Shown here: positions 38,729 through 47,438 of the stretch, in pieces
How the letters are laid out: each line of letters opens with the position of its first letter
How positions within the stretch are numbered: position 1 is the first letter of the stretch
Origin: Gammaproteobacteria bacterium UBA2679
Lineage (GTDB): Bacteria; Pseudomonadota; Gammaproteobacteria; Pseudomonadales; Oleiphilaceae
Reading direction: 5' to 3'
NCBI GenBank assembly: GCA_002354735.1
Contig: DEMD01000007.1
Location: 336,161 to 400,160, forward strand
Length of the DNA: 64,000 bases
Notes under the pieces: generated by a model
Told to the model about the DNA's origin: nothing
The model's input: the letters and a program-made list of their open reading frames with translations, nothing else
Databases searched by the model: none
Position numbers and translations under genes: made by a program

Positions 38729-38863
38729 GGCCAGGTCTTTGGTTGAAATGCTCGCATATGAAAGTGCCCGACGCACAGGCCGGGCAGCCAATTAATGTAG
38801 CATAGTCAAACCTGCGTCACTAGTGCTCCGTCTGGCGACATCGTTCACTAATCGGACGGCATA

Positions 38864-40255
38864 TCAACCCTGGCTGGCGGAAAGCTTCTCACCGGTCTCA
38901 CGCATGAAGCTGAGGAAGTCAGCGAAGGCTTCGGGCGCTGGCACCTGAGCTGGGGCATCTGCCCCTTCAGGCGAAGCGGCAGCCGCAGGCAAGGCGATTG
39001 CGCCCTGTTCATAGAGTGCCCTTGCCGATGACTCAGCAAAGTCCAACAGACCGGCGCCATCCGAAAGTGCCTGTGCTGACTCCAGCGCAGCCCGCAGGTT
39101 TTCGATAAAACGGGCCAGAGGGGAGAAATCATTCGCCGGCAAGGCTGACTGCGCGCCTGACTGCCTGCCAGCAGCTGGCGCGCTGGCGCCACTTTCATAC
39201 GCCTGGCTGATCGATGAATACGAGACTGAGGAGAGATTGACGGCAAACGATGCGATCTCACCCATATCCACGTCCAGCGACAGCGCCTTCTCGAAGGCCG
39301 CCTGCATGTCGCCGGCGAAAAAGTCATTGGCTACTGAATCGATCTGCTTGAGAAATCCGCCAATCGCCTCGAGCTCTCCGTCATCGAGTTGGCCTTCTAC
39401 ATCAAGCATAAACTGGTTCCCTGAAATACCCTGCAGCACTTCCTGCATGCTGCCACCATTGGCCTGTATTTCTGCAGAAGCCGCTGCCACCTGGCTCAGC
39501 GACAGACGCACGGTGTCCCCATCCCTGGTTTTGAGCTGAATAACAGAGCTTTCTGCCCGGAGATATTCCGAGCGCGCTGCAACAGTACCGGAAGCAGCTG
39601 GTGACGAAGCGATAGGGGCTGGTGTAGTCACCTCACCTTTGCCGGGCACTCGGCCCGCGATAGTGTCGGCGATCTGCCCGAAACCTTTCTGCACTGCGGA
39701 ATAACCGGCATCGATATCTTTCTCAAGCTGACCGTCATCGCTGGGCAGGAAACCACGGGCTTTCAATTCGTCGCGAGCCTCGGCGTAGCCTTGTTCGACG
39801 CCCGCCCTCGCCTGCTGCAGCATAGCATCAAGACGCTCAGGCGCGGCGCCGTCAGCTTTGGCCAGTGCGATACGTTTTTCCACGAAGCCGAGGATTGTGC
39901 CAGCAACCTTATCGGGCGAAGGGATACCGTCCCCATCAGCGGCCTTGCCATAAGCGCCCGGATTCACGGCGGCACCCATCCGCTGCAGTGACGGCTCGGT
40001 CGCTGAGGCTCCACCCATTGCTCTGTCAACCCGCCGCACGATCAGCTCGGCTGCAAATCCGCCCGGTCTCCGGCCTTCACTCAATGCTGCGTAGCCTTTT
40101 TCCAGCGCTGCCGTCAACTCCTGGCCTGAGCGCGATGAAGCGGCCGCAGGAGGATTGGCAGCACTGCTCTGTCCATTAACTCTCACACTGGGCATCTGCC
40201 GCAGTCCATCGGAGAACAGACGATCATACGACGAGTTGAAGAGCTGGTTGTTCAT
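38864..40255 (-). CDS. DUF5610-like protein under a sigma-28 promoter
   Basis: 463 residues from the start proposed here. Residues ~45-200 are helical and resemble my recollection of DUF5610 (ELTAALEKGYAAL; TILGFVEKRIALAKADGA; EARDELKARGFLPSDDG); residues ~230-300 look like a mixed domain (VIQLKTRDGDTVRLSLSQV) and the rest is helical with Ala-rich linkers. No signal or membrane helix. The frame is open to 40501, overlapping the divergent RDD gene, but a near-perfect FliA promoter at 40323-40349 and an AGGATGG ribosome site 8 bases before the ATG at 40255 show that this ATG is the likely start. Function unknown; regulation implies a role in late flagellar assembly, motility or chemotaxis. Confidence 0.75.
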   Translation of the reverse strand: MNNQLFNSSYDRLFSDGLRQMPSVRVNGQSSAANPPAAASSRSGQELTAALEKGYAALSEGRRPGGFAAELIVRRVDRAMGGASATEPSLQRMGAAVNPGAYGKAADGDGIPSPDKVAGTILGFVEKRIALAKADGAAPERLDAMLQQARAGVEQGYAEARDELKARGFLPSDDGQLEKDIDAGYSAVQKGFGQIADTIAGRVPGKGEVTTPAPIASSPAASGTVAARSEYLRAESSVIQLKTRDGDTVRLSLSQVAAASAEIQANGGSMQEVLQGISGNQFMLDVEGQLDDGELEAIGGFLKQIDSVANDFFAGDMQAAFEKALSLDVDMGEIASFAVNLSSVSYSSISQAYESGASAPAAGRQSGAQSALPANDFSPLARFIENLRAALESAQALSDGAGLLDFAESSARALYEQGAIALPAAAASPEGADAPAQVPAPEAFADFLSFMRETGEKLSASQG

Positions 40256-40322
40256 CTGCCGAGCCATCCTGAGTGATGCGGACAACGGTGTAGCACCGTG
40301 CCGATGATAGGTATTAGTGAAG

Positions 40323-40349
40323 CTATCGGCGGTTCCTCTCAAAACTTTA
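40323..40349 (-). promoter_or_regulatory. Sigma-28 (FliA) promoter of the DUF5610-like gene
   Basis: On the minus strand: -35 TAAAGTTT (40349-40342), 11-base spacer, -10 GCCGATAG (40330-40323). This matches 15 of 16 positions of the enterobacterial FliA consensus TAAAGTTT-N11-GCCGATAA with the exact spacing. It gives a 5' leader of roughly 60 bases to the ATG at 40255. Confidence 0.85.
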
Positions 40350-40469
40350 GCGAATCGCCCCGAAACATTGTTAACATGCTGCAATACGCGATCGGCAGAA
40401 CGGAACAGGCTGACCCAAGGCTGTCTGAGCACTGCTGGCGACACTGACTCAAGGTGAAATTCCTGCATC

Positions 40470-40976
40470 ATGCCCGCACCCATTATTGAAGCGAAGCGCA
40501 AGGCGCCACTCCTGCGTCGTTTCGCGGCGATGTTCTATGACTTTTTGCTCTGCCTGGCCCTGGCCCTTGGTACAACGGCCCTCTACGTAGCCATCAAAGG
40601 CTGGTGGATCGGCTCCCAGGCGCTCGAGGCGCAGGTGGCAGCCGGCACTATCAGCCAGGGTCCGGTGCTCACTATCCTGCTGCTGCTGGTCATCACGTTT
40701 TTTTTCTGTTACTTCTGGACCAGAACCGGTCAGACCCTCGGCATGCAGGCCTGGAAAGTTCAGATTCTTACGCGGGAAGACAAGCTGCCGACCCTTGGTC
40801 AGTCGCTCATTCGTCTTGCTGGTGCAGCGATCTCATTCGCGGCCTTCGGCCTCGGATATTTCTGGATGTTGTTTGACCGGGAGCAACTGACCTGGCACGA
40901 GCGAATTTCCGGGACGCGCACCATTTTCCGTGACTATAAAAAAGAGCAGGCCACAGCCTGGAGGCAAGCCAATTGA
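40470..40976 (+). CDS. RDD-family membrane protein
   Basis: 168 residues with three hydrophobic segments (about 20-45, 65-90, 110-135). The first carries the Arg...Asp pattern of the family ([18 protein letters not shown]) and [16 protein letters not shown] is the second hallmark. RDD proteins are poorly understood; some act as Na+/H+ antiporters. It is divergent from the DUF5610-like gene across 214 bases. Its stop overlaps the TTG start of aotP, so it is in the same transcript as the transporter genes, but a functional link is not evident. Confidence 0.8.
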   Translation: MPAPIIEAKRKAPLLRRFAAMFYDFLLCLALALGTTALYVAIKGWWIGSQALEAQVAAGTISQGPVLTILLLLVITFFFCYFWTRTGQTLGMQAWKVQILTREDKLPTLGQSLIRLAGAAISFAAFGLGYFWMLFDREQLTWHERISGTRTIFRDYKKEQATAWRQAN

Positions 40977-41752
40977 CCAGTGATTCCTCTTTGAAGCTCG
41001 ACGTACGCGATGTCCATAAGCGCTTTGGTAATCTTGAGGTACTCAAAGGTATCTCTCTCACCGCCAGCAGCGGTGACGTAATCTCGATGATAGGCTCATC
41101 GGGCTCCGGCAAGAGCACTTTCCTGCGCTGCATCAATCTGCTAGAGATTCCGACCTCGGGCGAACTGTATCTGAGTGGTGAGCAGGTGAAATTCACGCCC
41201 GCTTCTGATAACACCGAGCGCACGCCGAAAGACAGCAAGCAGGTGACTCGGCTTCGCGCGAAGCTCTCCATGGTCTTTCAGTCATTCAATCTCTGGTCTC
41301 ATATGACAGTGATGGAAAACATTTGTGTCGCCCCAGTGCATGTGCTCGGCCTTTCGAAGAAGGAGGCACAGGCGCGGGCTGAACACTACCTGCAACAGGT
41401 AGGCATCTGGGAGCGAAAAGATTACTACCCTAACCATATGAGTGGTGGGCAGCAGCAGCGCGCAGCCATAGCACGTGCGCTCGCCATGGAGCCCGAGGTC
41501 ATGCTGTTTGATGAGCCGACATCAGCCCTGGATCCAGAGCTGGTTGGCGAAGTTCTGAAGGTGATGCGGAACCTCGCCGAAGAAGGGCGGACCATGATTG
41601 TGGTCACTCATGAGATGGCGTTCGCCAGAGATGTCTCGAACAAGGTTCTCTTTCTGCATGAAGGTCTTATCGAAGAAGAAGGCCATCCATCCAAGGTGCT
41701 GGTCAACCCGGAATCTGAACGGGTAAAGAATTTTCTGAGCCGTACGTATTAA
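40973..41752 (+). CDS. aotP: Arginine/ornithine ABC transporter ATP-binding protein
   Basis: 259 residues, polar amino acid (PAAT) family ATPase. Walker [11 protein letters not shown]-loop [13 protein letters not shown], signature [15 protein letters not shown], Walker [17 protein letters not shown]-loop VVTHEMAFA. The start is a TTG overlapping the preceding stop codon, supported by a GGAGG ribosome site 8 bases upstream and by the family's N-terminus. It energises import with AotQ and AotM. Substrate is inferred from neighbours (AotJ-like binding protein, astE); histidine (HisP) is the alternative. Confidence 0.92.
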   Translation: MTSDSSLKLDVRDVHKRFGNLEVLKGISLTASSGDVISMIGSSGSGKSTFLRCINLLEIPTSGELYLSGEQVKFTPASDNTERTPKDSKQVTRLRAKLSMVFQSFNLWSHMTVMENICVAPVHVLGLSKKEAQARAEHYLQQVGIWERKDYYPNHMSGGQQQRAAIARALAMEPEVMLFDEPTSALDPELVGEVLKVMRNLAEEGRTMIVVTHEMAFARDVSNKVLFLHEGLIEEEGHPSKVLVNPESERVKNFLSRTY

Positions 41753-41796
41753 GTCGCAGGCATGTCGGCAGAACCCTGGCACAGCCGAACAATCGG

Positions 41797-41819
41797 ACAG
41801 CAATTATTTACAATGCTGT
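41797..41819. promoter_or_regulatory. Inverted repeat upstream of aotJ, possible operator
   Basis: ACAGCA (41797-41802) and TGCTGT (41814-41819) flank an AT-rich 11-base centre that includes TACAAT, a good -10 hexamer. A regulator bound here would cover the promoter. It does not match the E. coli ARG box closely, so ArgR control is only a guess. Confidence 0.3.
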
Positions 41820-41879
41820 ACCGATGAGCGTATTTTTGAAGGCTTGCGATCCTCAACCGCTAGATTAAAGGAAACATAT

Positions 41880-42644
41880 ATGAAAAGAATAAAATTCCTC
41901 GCAGGCGCCCTTTTGGCGACGTCTCTCGTGACTGGACCAGTCATGGCCAAAGAGTGGAAGGAAGTACGAATTGCAGTTGACGTGCCATATGAACCTTTCG
42001 AATTCAAGAAACCGGATGGCACGCTCACCGGGTTTGAGGTCGATCTTGGCAATGCCGTGTGCGAAGACCAGAAATGGAAGTGCGAGTGGGTTATCCAGGC
42101 CTGGGATGGCATGATTCCCGGCCTGATGACTCGCAAGTTCGACGCCATCATGTCGTCGATGTCCATAACTGAGGAGCGTGCCAAGCAGGTTGCTTTCAGT
42201 GAGCCCTACTACAACACGCCAAGCGCGTGGTTCGGCAAGAATTCCAATAGCAAAATCGACGTAACGTCCAAGGATGCGCTCAAGGGCAAGACCATAGGTG
42301 CTCAGCGTGGCACGATTCAGGACGACTATATCACCAAGGAGTTCGGTGACGTCGCTGAAATCAAGCGCTATAGCACAGCAGACGATCTGGTGCTGGATCT
42401 CAAGGGCGGGCGCCTCGATCTCGTGTTCCTCGACTACCCTGTGGGTGATGAAACAGTGACGACCGATAAGAACTACGCTCAGATCGGCGAGCAAGTTAAG
42501 CTTGGTGACGGGATCGGTGTTGCATTGAGAAAGCGTGACAAGGACCTAGCAGAAGCCTTCAACAAGTCGCTTGCCAAGTTGAAGGAAAATGGCACTTACG
42601 ACGAGATCATGAAGAAATACTTCAATTACGATATCAAGATGTAA
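41880..42644 (+). CDS. aotJ: Arginine/ornithine periplasmic binding protein
   Basis: 254 residues. Signal peptide of ~23 residues (KRIKFLAGALLATSLVTGPVMA) followed by the SBP_bac_3 fold: VAVDVPYEPFEF-type start (IAVDVPYEPFEFKKPDGTL), GFEVDLGNAVCE, AIMSSMSITEERAK, GKTIGAQRGTIQDDY. Binds a basic amino acid in the periplasm and passes it to AotQM. AAGGA lies 7 bases before the ATG. A strong hairpin after the stop may raise its level relative to the permeases. Confidence 0.92.
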   Translation: MKRIKFLAGALLATSLVTGPVMAKEWKEVRIAVDVPYEPFEFKKPDGTLTGFEVDLGNAVCEDQKWKCEWVIQAWDGMIPGLMTRKFDAIMSSMSITEERAKQVAFSEPYYNTPSAWFGKNSNSKIDVTSKDALKGKTIGAQRGTIQDDYITKEFGDVAEIKRYSTADDLVLDLKGGRLDLVFLDYPVGDETVTTDKNYAQIGEQVKLGDGIGVALRKRDKDLAEAFNKSLAKLKENGTYDEIMKKYFNYDIKM

Positions 42645-42650
42645 GTAGCT

Positions 42651-42679
42651 CCGGCCGGTGACACCTTGTTGCCGGCCGG
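42651..42679 (+). terminator. Stem-loop between aotJ and aotQ (attenuator or mRNA-stabilising)
   Basis: CCGGCCGG at 42651-42658 and again at 42672-42679 can pair (the octamer is self-complementary) around a 13-base loop, starting 6 bases after the aotJ stop. No T-run follows, so it more likely protects the 3' end of a processed binding-protein mRNA than terminates transcription. Confidence 0.45.
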
Positions 42680-42700
42680 CACCCACCTGAAGCGAGCGTC

Positions 42701-43417
42701 ATGTTCGAATATCTTTTTGACTTCAAGGGCTACGGCCCTGAGTTGCTGCGGGGCGCCTTTCTCACTGCGCAGCTGGCAGGACTTTCTCTGCTGCTAGCGC
42801 TGATTCTGGGACTGGCCGGAGCAGCTGCCAAGCTATCGTCGAGCAGAGCTGCGCGAGGCATTGCCTTGACCTACACCACGCTGATTCGGGGCGTACCCGA
42901 CCTCGTCATGATGATGCTGATCTTCTACGGCGGTCAGGCGCTGCTCAACATGCTTTCTGACTATGTTTACAATCAGTGGGAAGTCGACTTTTTCATAAAT
43001 GTCGATCAGTTCATTGCTGGCGTCCTCTCGATCGGCTTCATATTCGGCGCTTATATGGCGGAGACCTTTCGAGGTGCTTTCCTGGCGGTACCGGATGGAC
43101 AGCTTGAAGCCGGCAGGGCTTACGGCATGAGCGAGTGGCAGGTGTTCTGGCGCATCATGGTGCCTCAGATGATCCGTCATGCCATTCCCGGTGTTGGCAA
43201 CAACTGGCTCGTCATGTTGAAAACGACTGCACTGGTATCGATCATCGGGCTGACAGACATTGTCCGAGTTGCCAGTGAAGCATCGAAATCGTTACATCTG
43301 CCGTTCAAGTTTTTTATTCCCGTGGTGCTGTTCTATCTCCTCATGACACTGATATCTGAACTCTTCCTCAAATATCTGTCGCGACGTTACAGCGTCGGTG
43401 TGAGAGAGGCACTCTGA
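42701..43417 (+). CDS. aotQ: Arginine/ornithine ABC transporter permease AotQ
   Basis: 238 residues, HisQ/GlnP-family inner-membrane permease. The conserved start FKGYGPELLRGAFLTAQLA, the TTLIRGVPDLVMMMLIFYG segment and the EAA loop (EAGRAYGMSEWQVFWRIMVPQ) are present. Its stop overlaps the aotM start by one base. Confidence 0.92.
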   Translation: MFEYLFDFKGYGPELLRGAFLTAQLAGLSLLLALILGLAGAAAKLSSSRAARGIALTYTTLIRGVPDLVMMMLIFYGGQALLNMLSDYVYNQWEVDFFINVDQFIAGVLSIGFIFGAYMAETFRGAFLAVPDGQLEAGRAYGMSEWQVFWRIMVPQMIRHAIPGVGNNWLVMLKTTALVSIIGLTDIVRVASEASKSLHLPFKFFIPVVLFYLLMTLISELFLKYLSRRYSVGVREAL

Positions 43418-44133
43418 TGGAATGGCTCGAAGGCCTGCTTGCAGGCAACGATATATTTACGCTCCGTACACTGTCCGAGTACGGGACTGGCCTGGTCAAT
43501 ACGCTGCAGCTGGTTGTTCTAGCGGTCCTGCTCGGGCTGGTGATGGCTTTGCCACTGGCATTGATGCGAGCTTCCAAGCGCTTCTGGATCAGTCAACCGG
43601 TGCAGGTCTTTACCTATGTTTTCCGCGGCACGCCGCTGCTCGTACAGCTGTACATCATTTATTACGGCTCCAGCTTCGTTCTGATCGATACGCCGCTTTG
43701 GTTCATTTTCAAGGACGCTTTCATTCCAGCGCTGCTGGCTTTCACGCTGAACACTGCGGCCTACACCACTGAAATTATTCGCGGTGCCATCGTTGCAACA
43801 CCAGCCGGCGAGCTGGAAGCCGCCAAGGCGTATGGGATGAGTTACTGGACAAGGACGCGCTGTGTCGTCTTACCGAGCGCCTTTCGACGTGCCCTCCCCG
43901 CTTATACCAACGAAGTCATCTTCATGCTACACGCCAGTGCCGTGGCCTTTACGGTCACTATTCTCGATCTCACGGGCGCGGCATATCTCATATACTCTCG
44001 GTTCTACACACCATTTTCAGCCTTCATCTTCGTGGCCTGTATTTACCTCTGCCTCACCTTTACGATCATAATGATTTTCCGCAAGATCGAGTTCAGGATG
44101 CTGGCTCATCTGCGGCCGCGAACGGAGACCTGA
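43417..44133 (+). CDS. aotM: Arginine/ornithine ABC transporter permease AotM
   Basis: 238 residues, HisM-family permease. TYVFRGTPLLVQLYIIYYG and the EAA loop ELEAAKAYGMSYWTRTRCVV identify the family; about five membrane helices. Forms the channel with AotQ. It ends 2 bases before the astE start, so transporter and catabolic gene are in one operon. Confidence 0.92.
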   Translation: MEWLEGLLAGNDIFTLRTLSEYGTGLVNTLQLVVLAVLLGLVMALPLALMRASKRFWISQPVQVFTYVFRGTPLLVQLYIIYYGSSFVLIDTPLWFIFKDAFIPALLAFTLNTAAYTTEIIRGAIVATPAGELEAAKAYGMSYWTRTRCVVLPSAFRRALPAYTNEVIFMLHASAVAFTVTILDLTGAAYLIYSRFYTPFSAFIFVACIYLCLTFTIIMIFRKIEFRMLAHLRPRTET

Positions 44134-44135
44134 CA

Positions 44136-45176
44136 ATGGGGCAATTCCTGAGAGCAGCTCTAACACCGTTCGCGAACGATTTTCGCTGGGTCGGTCACGG
44201 CATACTGGAATGGATGCCGTCCGAGCCGCAGACCTCGCCGAACGAAATCTTTGTGATCAGCGCGGGCATTCACGGCAACGAGACAGCACCTGTCGAACTC
44301 CTCGACCAGCTCGTGGAGGAGTTCCGGCAGTCCCCGGCCGGTGCTGCTGCACCCTGCCTGTTTCTACTCGGCAATATCGAGGCGATGCAGGTTCAGCAGC
44401 GCTTTCTTGGCACCAATTTAAACCGCCTGTTTGGGCCCGGCAGTGAAGCTGAAGCCGTTGTTGGCGGCAATACCGCGGAAGCGCTGGAGCAGCAGCGCGC
44501 CAGAATTCTGCAACTCGCCGTTCGCTGCTTTCAATCTCGGTTCTCTAGCAGCACGATGGTACATCTGGACCTTCATACAGCAATTCGCCGCTCAGAGATC
44601 AGCAAATTCGCCATCCTGCCACCGGTCGACCAGACGCCCGCCAGTTCGACTACGAAGCTCCTGAACCTGCTTCTGCAGGCAGCGGGCATGCAGGCTTGCG
44701 TGAGACATCAGGAATCAGGCACTACATTCAGCGGGTGGACGGCCAGGGAGTTTGGCGCAATTTCGGCAACACTCGAGTTGGGCCAGGTCAAGGCATTTGG
44801 CGCGAATGACCTGACATTGCTGGATGAACTGAAGCAGACTCTGCGAGCGTGCTGCAGTGCTGAAGCCAGGCAGAACAGAACAGTGCCTCAGGCGATCGAG
44901 CACTTCGCTAAAAGCCATGACATGACGAGATTCGTTGTCCACCATGAAATCGTGAGGACGAGCGAAGGTTTTGAATTACACCTGTCCGATGATGTCGCGA
45001 ACTTTCATGCTTTACCGCCGGGTTTTCGGCTCTACAGCGATGCGGGCGCCAGCTATGCAATCGACCATGCTGAGGCAAGAATCCTCTTCCCCAATCCGAA
45101 GGTGGAAATAGGTCATCGCGCCGGCTTGGTCGTCGTGCCTGCCGGCTCAGCTACTCAGCAAGCACAGGCAGACTGA
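44136..45176 (+). CDS. astE: Succinylglutamate desuccinylase AstE
   Basis: 346 residues, zinc carboxypeptidase-like family. Zinc ligands are visible in ISAGIHGNETAPVE (His, Glu) and VHLDLHTAIR (His), with the LGNIEAMQVQQRFLGTNLNR segment. AstE performs the last step of the arginine succinyltransferase pathway, releasing succinate and glutamate. The other ast genes are not in this window. The 3' end overlaps the convergent kinase gene by 26 bases. Confidence 0.9.
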   Translation: MGQFLRAALTPFANDFRWVGHGILEWMPSEPQTSPNEIFVISAGIHGNETAPVELLDQLVEEFRQSPAGAAAPCLFLLGNIEAMQVQQRFLGTNLNRLFGPGSEAEAVVGGNTAEALEQQRARILQLAVRCFQSRFSSSTMVHLDLHTAIRRSEISKFAILPPVDQTPASSTTKLLNLLLQAAGMQACVRHQESGTTFSGWTAREFGAISATLELGQVKAFGANDLTLLDELKQTLRACCSAEARQNRTVPQAIEHFAKSHDMTRFVVHHEIVRTSEGFELHLSDDVANFHALPPGFRLYSDAGASYAIDHAEARILFPNPKVEIGHRAGLVVVPAGSATQQAQAD

Positions 45177-46764
45177 ACCAGAACAGACTGCCAGATTCGA
45201 CAGCCGGATCGTTTTGTTTCGCAGGCTGATAACCGATACGCCCGCCATGTGCCTGCACGATGTTCTGACACAATGTGAGTCCTATGCCCATGCCCGTTTT
45301 CTTCGTCGTGAAAAACGGATTGAACAGGAAGGGTTGATTCTCCTCTGTTACGCCTGAGCCCCGATCCTCTATCTCGAAGTGCACATGATTATCGCCAGCT
45401 TTATCGTGATAAACCCTGAAGTGCACGGTGTTGGACGCTGTACTCAGGCTGGCCTCCATGGCATTGCGTAGCAGGTTCAGCGCGACCTGCTGTATCTGAA
45501 TAGCTTCGACCCGTAGCTCAGGCAAGCTTGGATCAATATCGACCTTCAGGGTCATCGCGTGCTGTTTGGCTTCGATGCCAGTAAGCTGGATGATGGCATC
45601 TGCCAGTTCTGTGGCCGAGAGGCGGGCCTTGCCTTCGGTAGGCTTGCGAACGAAATCCCTGATATGCTGGATGACATCACTGGCCCTCAGACTTTGCTGC
45701 TCTATTTTCTCCAGTGTCTCAGCAGCGGCCTCCAACTCCCGGGTGGCTGTGACCCGATTCTTCAGCGACACAAGCTGGCGACTGGCCAGCCGCGCGTAGT
45801 TCACGATTGCCGTTAGTGGCTGATTGACTTCGTGGGCAATACCAGCGGCCATCTCGCCCATCGTACTCAGTCGGGAGACATGCGTGAGCTGCGCACGCTG
45901 AGCCTCGAGCTTGAGGCGAGCCTGTTCGAGTTCGCGGTCCTGCGCCAGTTTGTCAGAAATATCCCTGAACACCACGACCGCGTGAGTAGAACTGGCCGAG
46001 TCCGGCACGATTGTCAGTTGGAAGGAGGCTGGAAAGAAGCCGCCCGCAGGTCGAAAGAAGAGGGCCTGTTCGACACGAATCGACTCATCATCTGCCATGG
46101 CCTTTTCTACATGCCGAATCATCCGCTCATGATCGAACTCAGTAGCGGCGCCACTACTCTGCCCTGGCGCCGCACCACGCCCCGAAAACTGGAGCTCCAC
46201 GAATCGCTGACCTAGCAGTGTATCCACTTCGCACTGATTGGCTCGACAGGCGGCCGGATTGGCGAAAATGATCTGGCCACTTTTATCGAGACCGTAGATC
46301 CCTTCACCCATTGCTCGCAGAATCGAGCTGTTATCGATCAACAGCTCCTTGTTCTGTTGACCAAGGGCCTTTTCGAGCAAGCGCAGACGAAGATGGGTAT
46401 CGACCCGGGCAATAACCTCCTTCACCTGGAAGGGCTTGGAAATATAGTCGACGCCGCCTAGTTCGAAACCGAGCACCTTGGCATCGGTATCGTCGAGGGC
46501 TGAGAGAAATACGACCGAAACAGACTCGGTAAGGCCATTCTGCTGGAGACGACGACAGACTTCATAACCATCCATGCCCGGCATCATGATATCCAGCAGG
46601 ATGAGTTCCGGCTGCATCTTCTGCGCAATACTCAGTGCTTTCGCACCTGAATCGGCCACAAGCAATTTGTAGCCTCTGCCGTTCAGGGTTTCATACAGGA
46701 TTTTCAGGTTGGCCGGATTGTCGTCGACCAGTAATACCAGGCCTCTTGTGGTGTCAGTCTTCAC
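45151..46764 (-). CDS. Receiver-PAS-histidine kinase (FixL/DctB-like)
   Basis: 537 residues, soluble. Receiver domain at residues ~9-125 (LLDIMMPGMDGYEV holds the phospho-Asp), PAS at ~150-285 (AMGEGIYGLDKSGQIIFANP), then HisKA with MGEMAAGIAHEVNQPLTAI and HATPase_c (NLLRNAMEA, FFTTKKTGMGIGLTLCQNI). The receiver at the N-terminus suggests input from another kinase. It overlaps the start-side end of the regulator gene by 11 bases, so the two form a pair. The signal is unknown. Confidence 0.9.
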   Translation of the reverse strand: MKTDTTRGLVLLVDDNPANLKILYETLNGRGYKLLVADSGAKALSIAQKMQPELILLDIMMPGMDGYEVCRRLQQNGLTESVSVVFLSALDDTDAKVLGFELGGVDYISKPFQVKEVIARVDTHLRLRLLEKALGQQNKELLIDNSSILRAMGEGIYGLDKSGQIIFANPAACRANQCEVDTLLGQRFVELQFSGRGAAPGQSSGAATEFDHERMIRHVEKAMADDESIRVEQALFFRPAGGFFPASFQLTIVPDSASSTHAVVVFRDISDKLAQDRELEQARLKLEAQRAQLTHVSRLSTMGEMAAGIAHEVNQPLTAIVNYARLASRQLVSLKNRVTATRELEAAAETLEKIEQQSLRASDVIQHIRDFVRKPTEGKARLSATELADAIIQLTGIEAKQHAMTLKVDIDPSLPELRVEAIQIQQVALNLLRNAMEASLSTASNTVHFRVYHDKAGDNHVHFEIEDRGSGVTEENQPFLFNPFFTTKKTGMGIGLTLCQNIVQAHGGRIGYQPAKQNDPAVESGSLFWFSLPVLAE

Positions 46765-47437
46765 GTGCAGTCATGACCATCTGCACGAGCTGCGCCAGTG
46801 AATGTGTACCCATCTTCTGCATGACGCGCGAACGATGAATCTCCACGGTGCGCTGACTGATATTAAGGTCGATGGCAATGACCTTGTTCGCATTCCCCGC
46901 AATCATCAGATCCATGATTTCGGTTTCACGCGGAGTGAGCGATGCAATCTTCTTCTGCAGCAGCGTCTTCTCTTCGTTCTTCCCATGCCCGGCCTGCTCG
47001 AGTCGAATCGCTTCGCGGACTTTGCTGAGCAACTCCTCTTCCTGGTATGGCTTCTGGATGAAATCCAGTGCACCTGACTTGATAGCTTCGACGGCGAGGG
47101 GTACGTCGCCATGGCCGGTGACGAATATGACCGGTAGCCGGCACTGACGCTTGATCAGTTCACCATGTAACTCCATGCCCGTCATGCCGGGCATCCTGAT
47201 ATCAAGGATGGCACAGCCACGCAGCTGTTCTACCTTGAGCTTCAGGAAATCACTGGGGCTCGCATAAGAATCAGCTTCGTAGCCTTCAGCCCGAAGCAGG
47301 AGAACCAGCGAGTCCCGTACGGCATCGTCATCTTCGACCACATAGACCCTGACTGGCTCTCCGCTGAGGCCCGGGCCATTCGGCCGCAATCCATCCGGAC
47401 GCGATCCATTTACACTTTCCTGTGCATTTGTGGTCAT
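46754..47437 (-). CDS. FixJ/TodT-family response regulator
   Basis: 227 residues: a ~28-residue polar leader, receiver domain (VYVVEDDDAVRDSL, phospho-Asp in CAILDIRMPGMTG, then FVTGHGDVPLAVEAIKSGA) and a LuxR-type HTH (LTPRETEIMDLMIAGNANK, ISQRTVEIHRSRVMQKMG). Partner of the kinase at 45151-46764. It starts 1 base after the M23 peptidase stop, so peptidase, regulator and kinase are probably one transcript. Targets unknown. Confidence 0.92.
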   Translation of the reverse strand: MTTNAQESVNGSRPDGLRPNGPGLSGEPVRVYVVEDDDAVRDSLVLLLRAEGYEADSYASPSDFLKLKVEQLRGCAILDIRMPGMTGMELHGELIKRQCRLPVIFVTGHGDVPLAVEAIKSGALDFIQKPYQEEELLSKVREAIRLEQAGHGKNEEKTLLQKKIASLTPRETEIMDLMIAGNANKVIAIDLNISQRTVEIHRSRVMQKMGTHSLAQLVQMVMTARED

Positions 47438-47438
47438 G

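Noticed and set aside
38740..38785. GCCCG/CGGGC hairpin upstream of alaS as a T-box or terminator
   Set aside because: Only a 5-6 bp stem with a 10-base loop, no T-run, and no T-box features; T-boxes are also not typical of Gammaproteobacteria.
40256..40501. N-terminal extension of the DUF5610-like gene overlapping the start of the RDD gene
   Set aside because: The region contains a sigma-28 promoter in the right direction, and the ATG at 40255 has a good ribosome site; extension would remove any room for promoters of both divergent genes.
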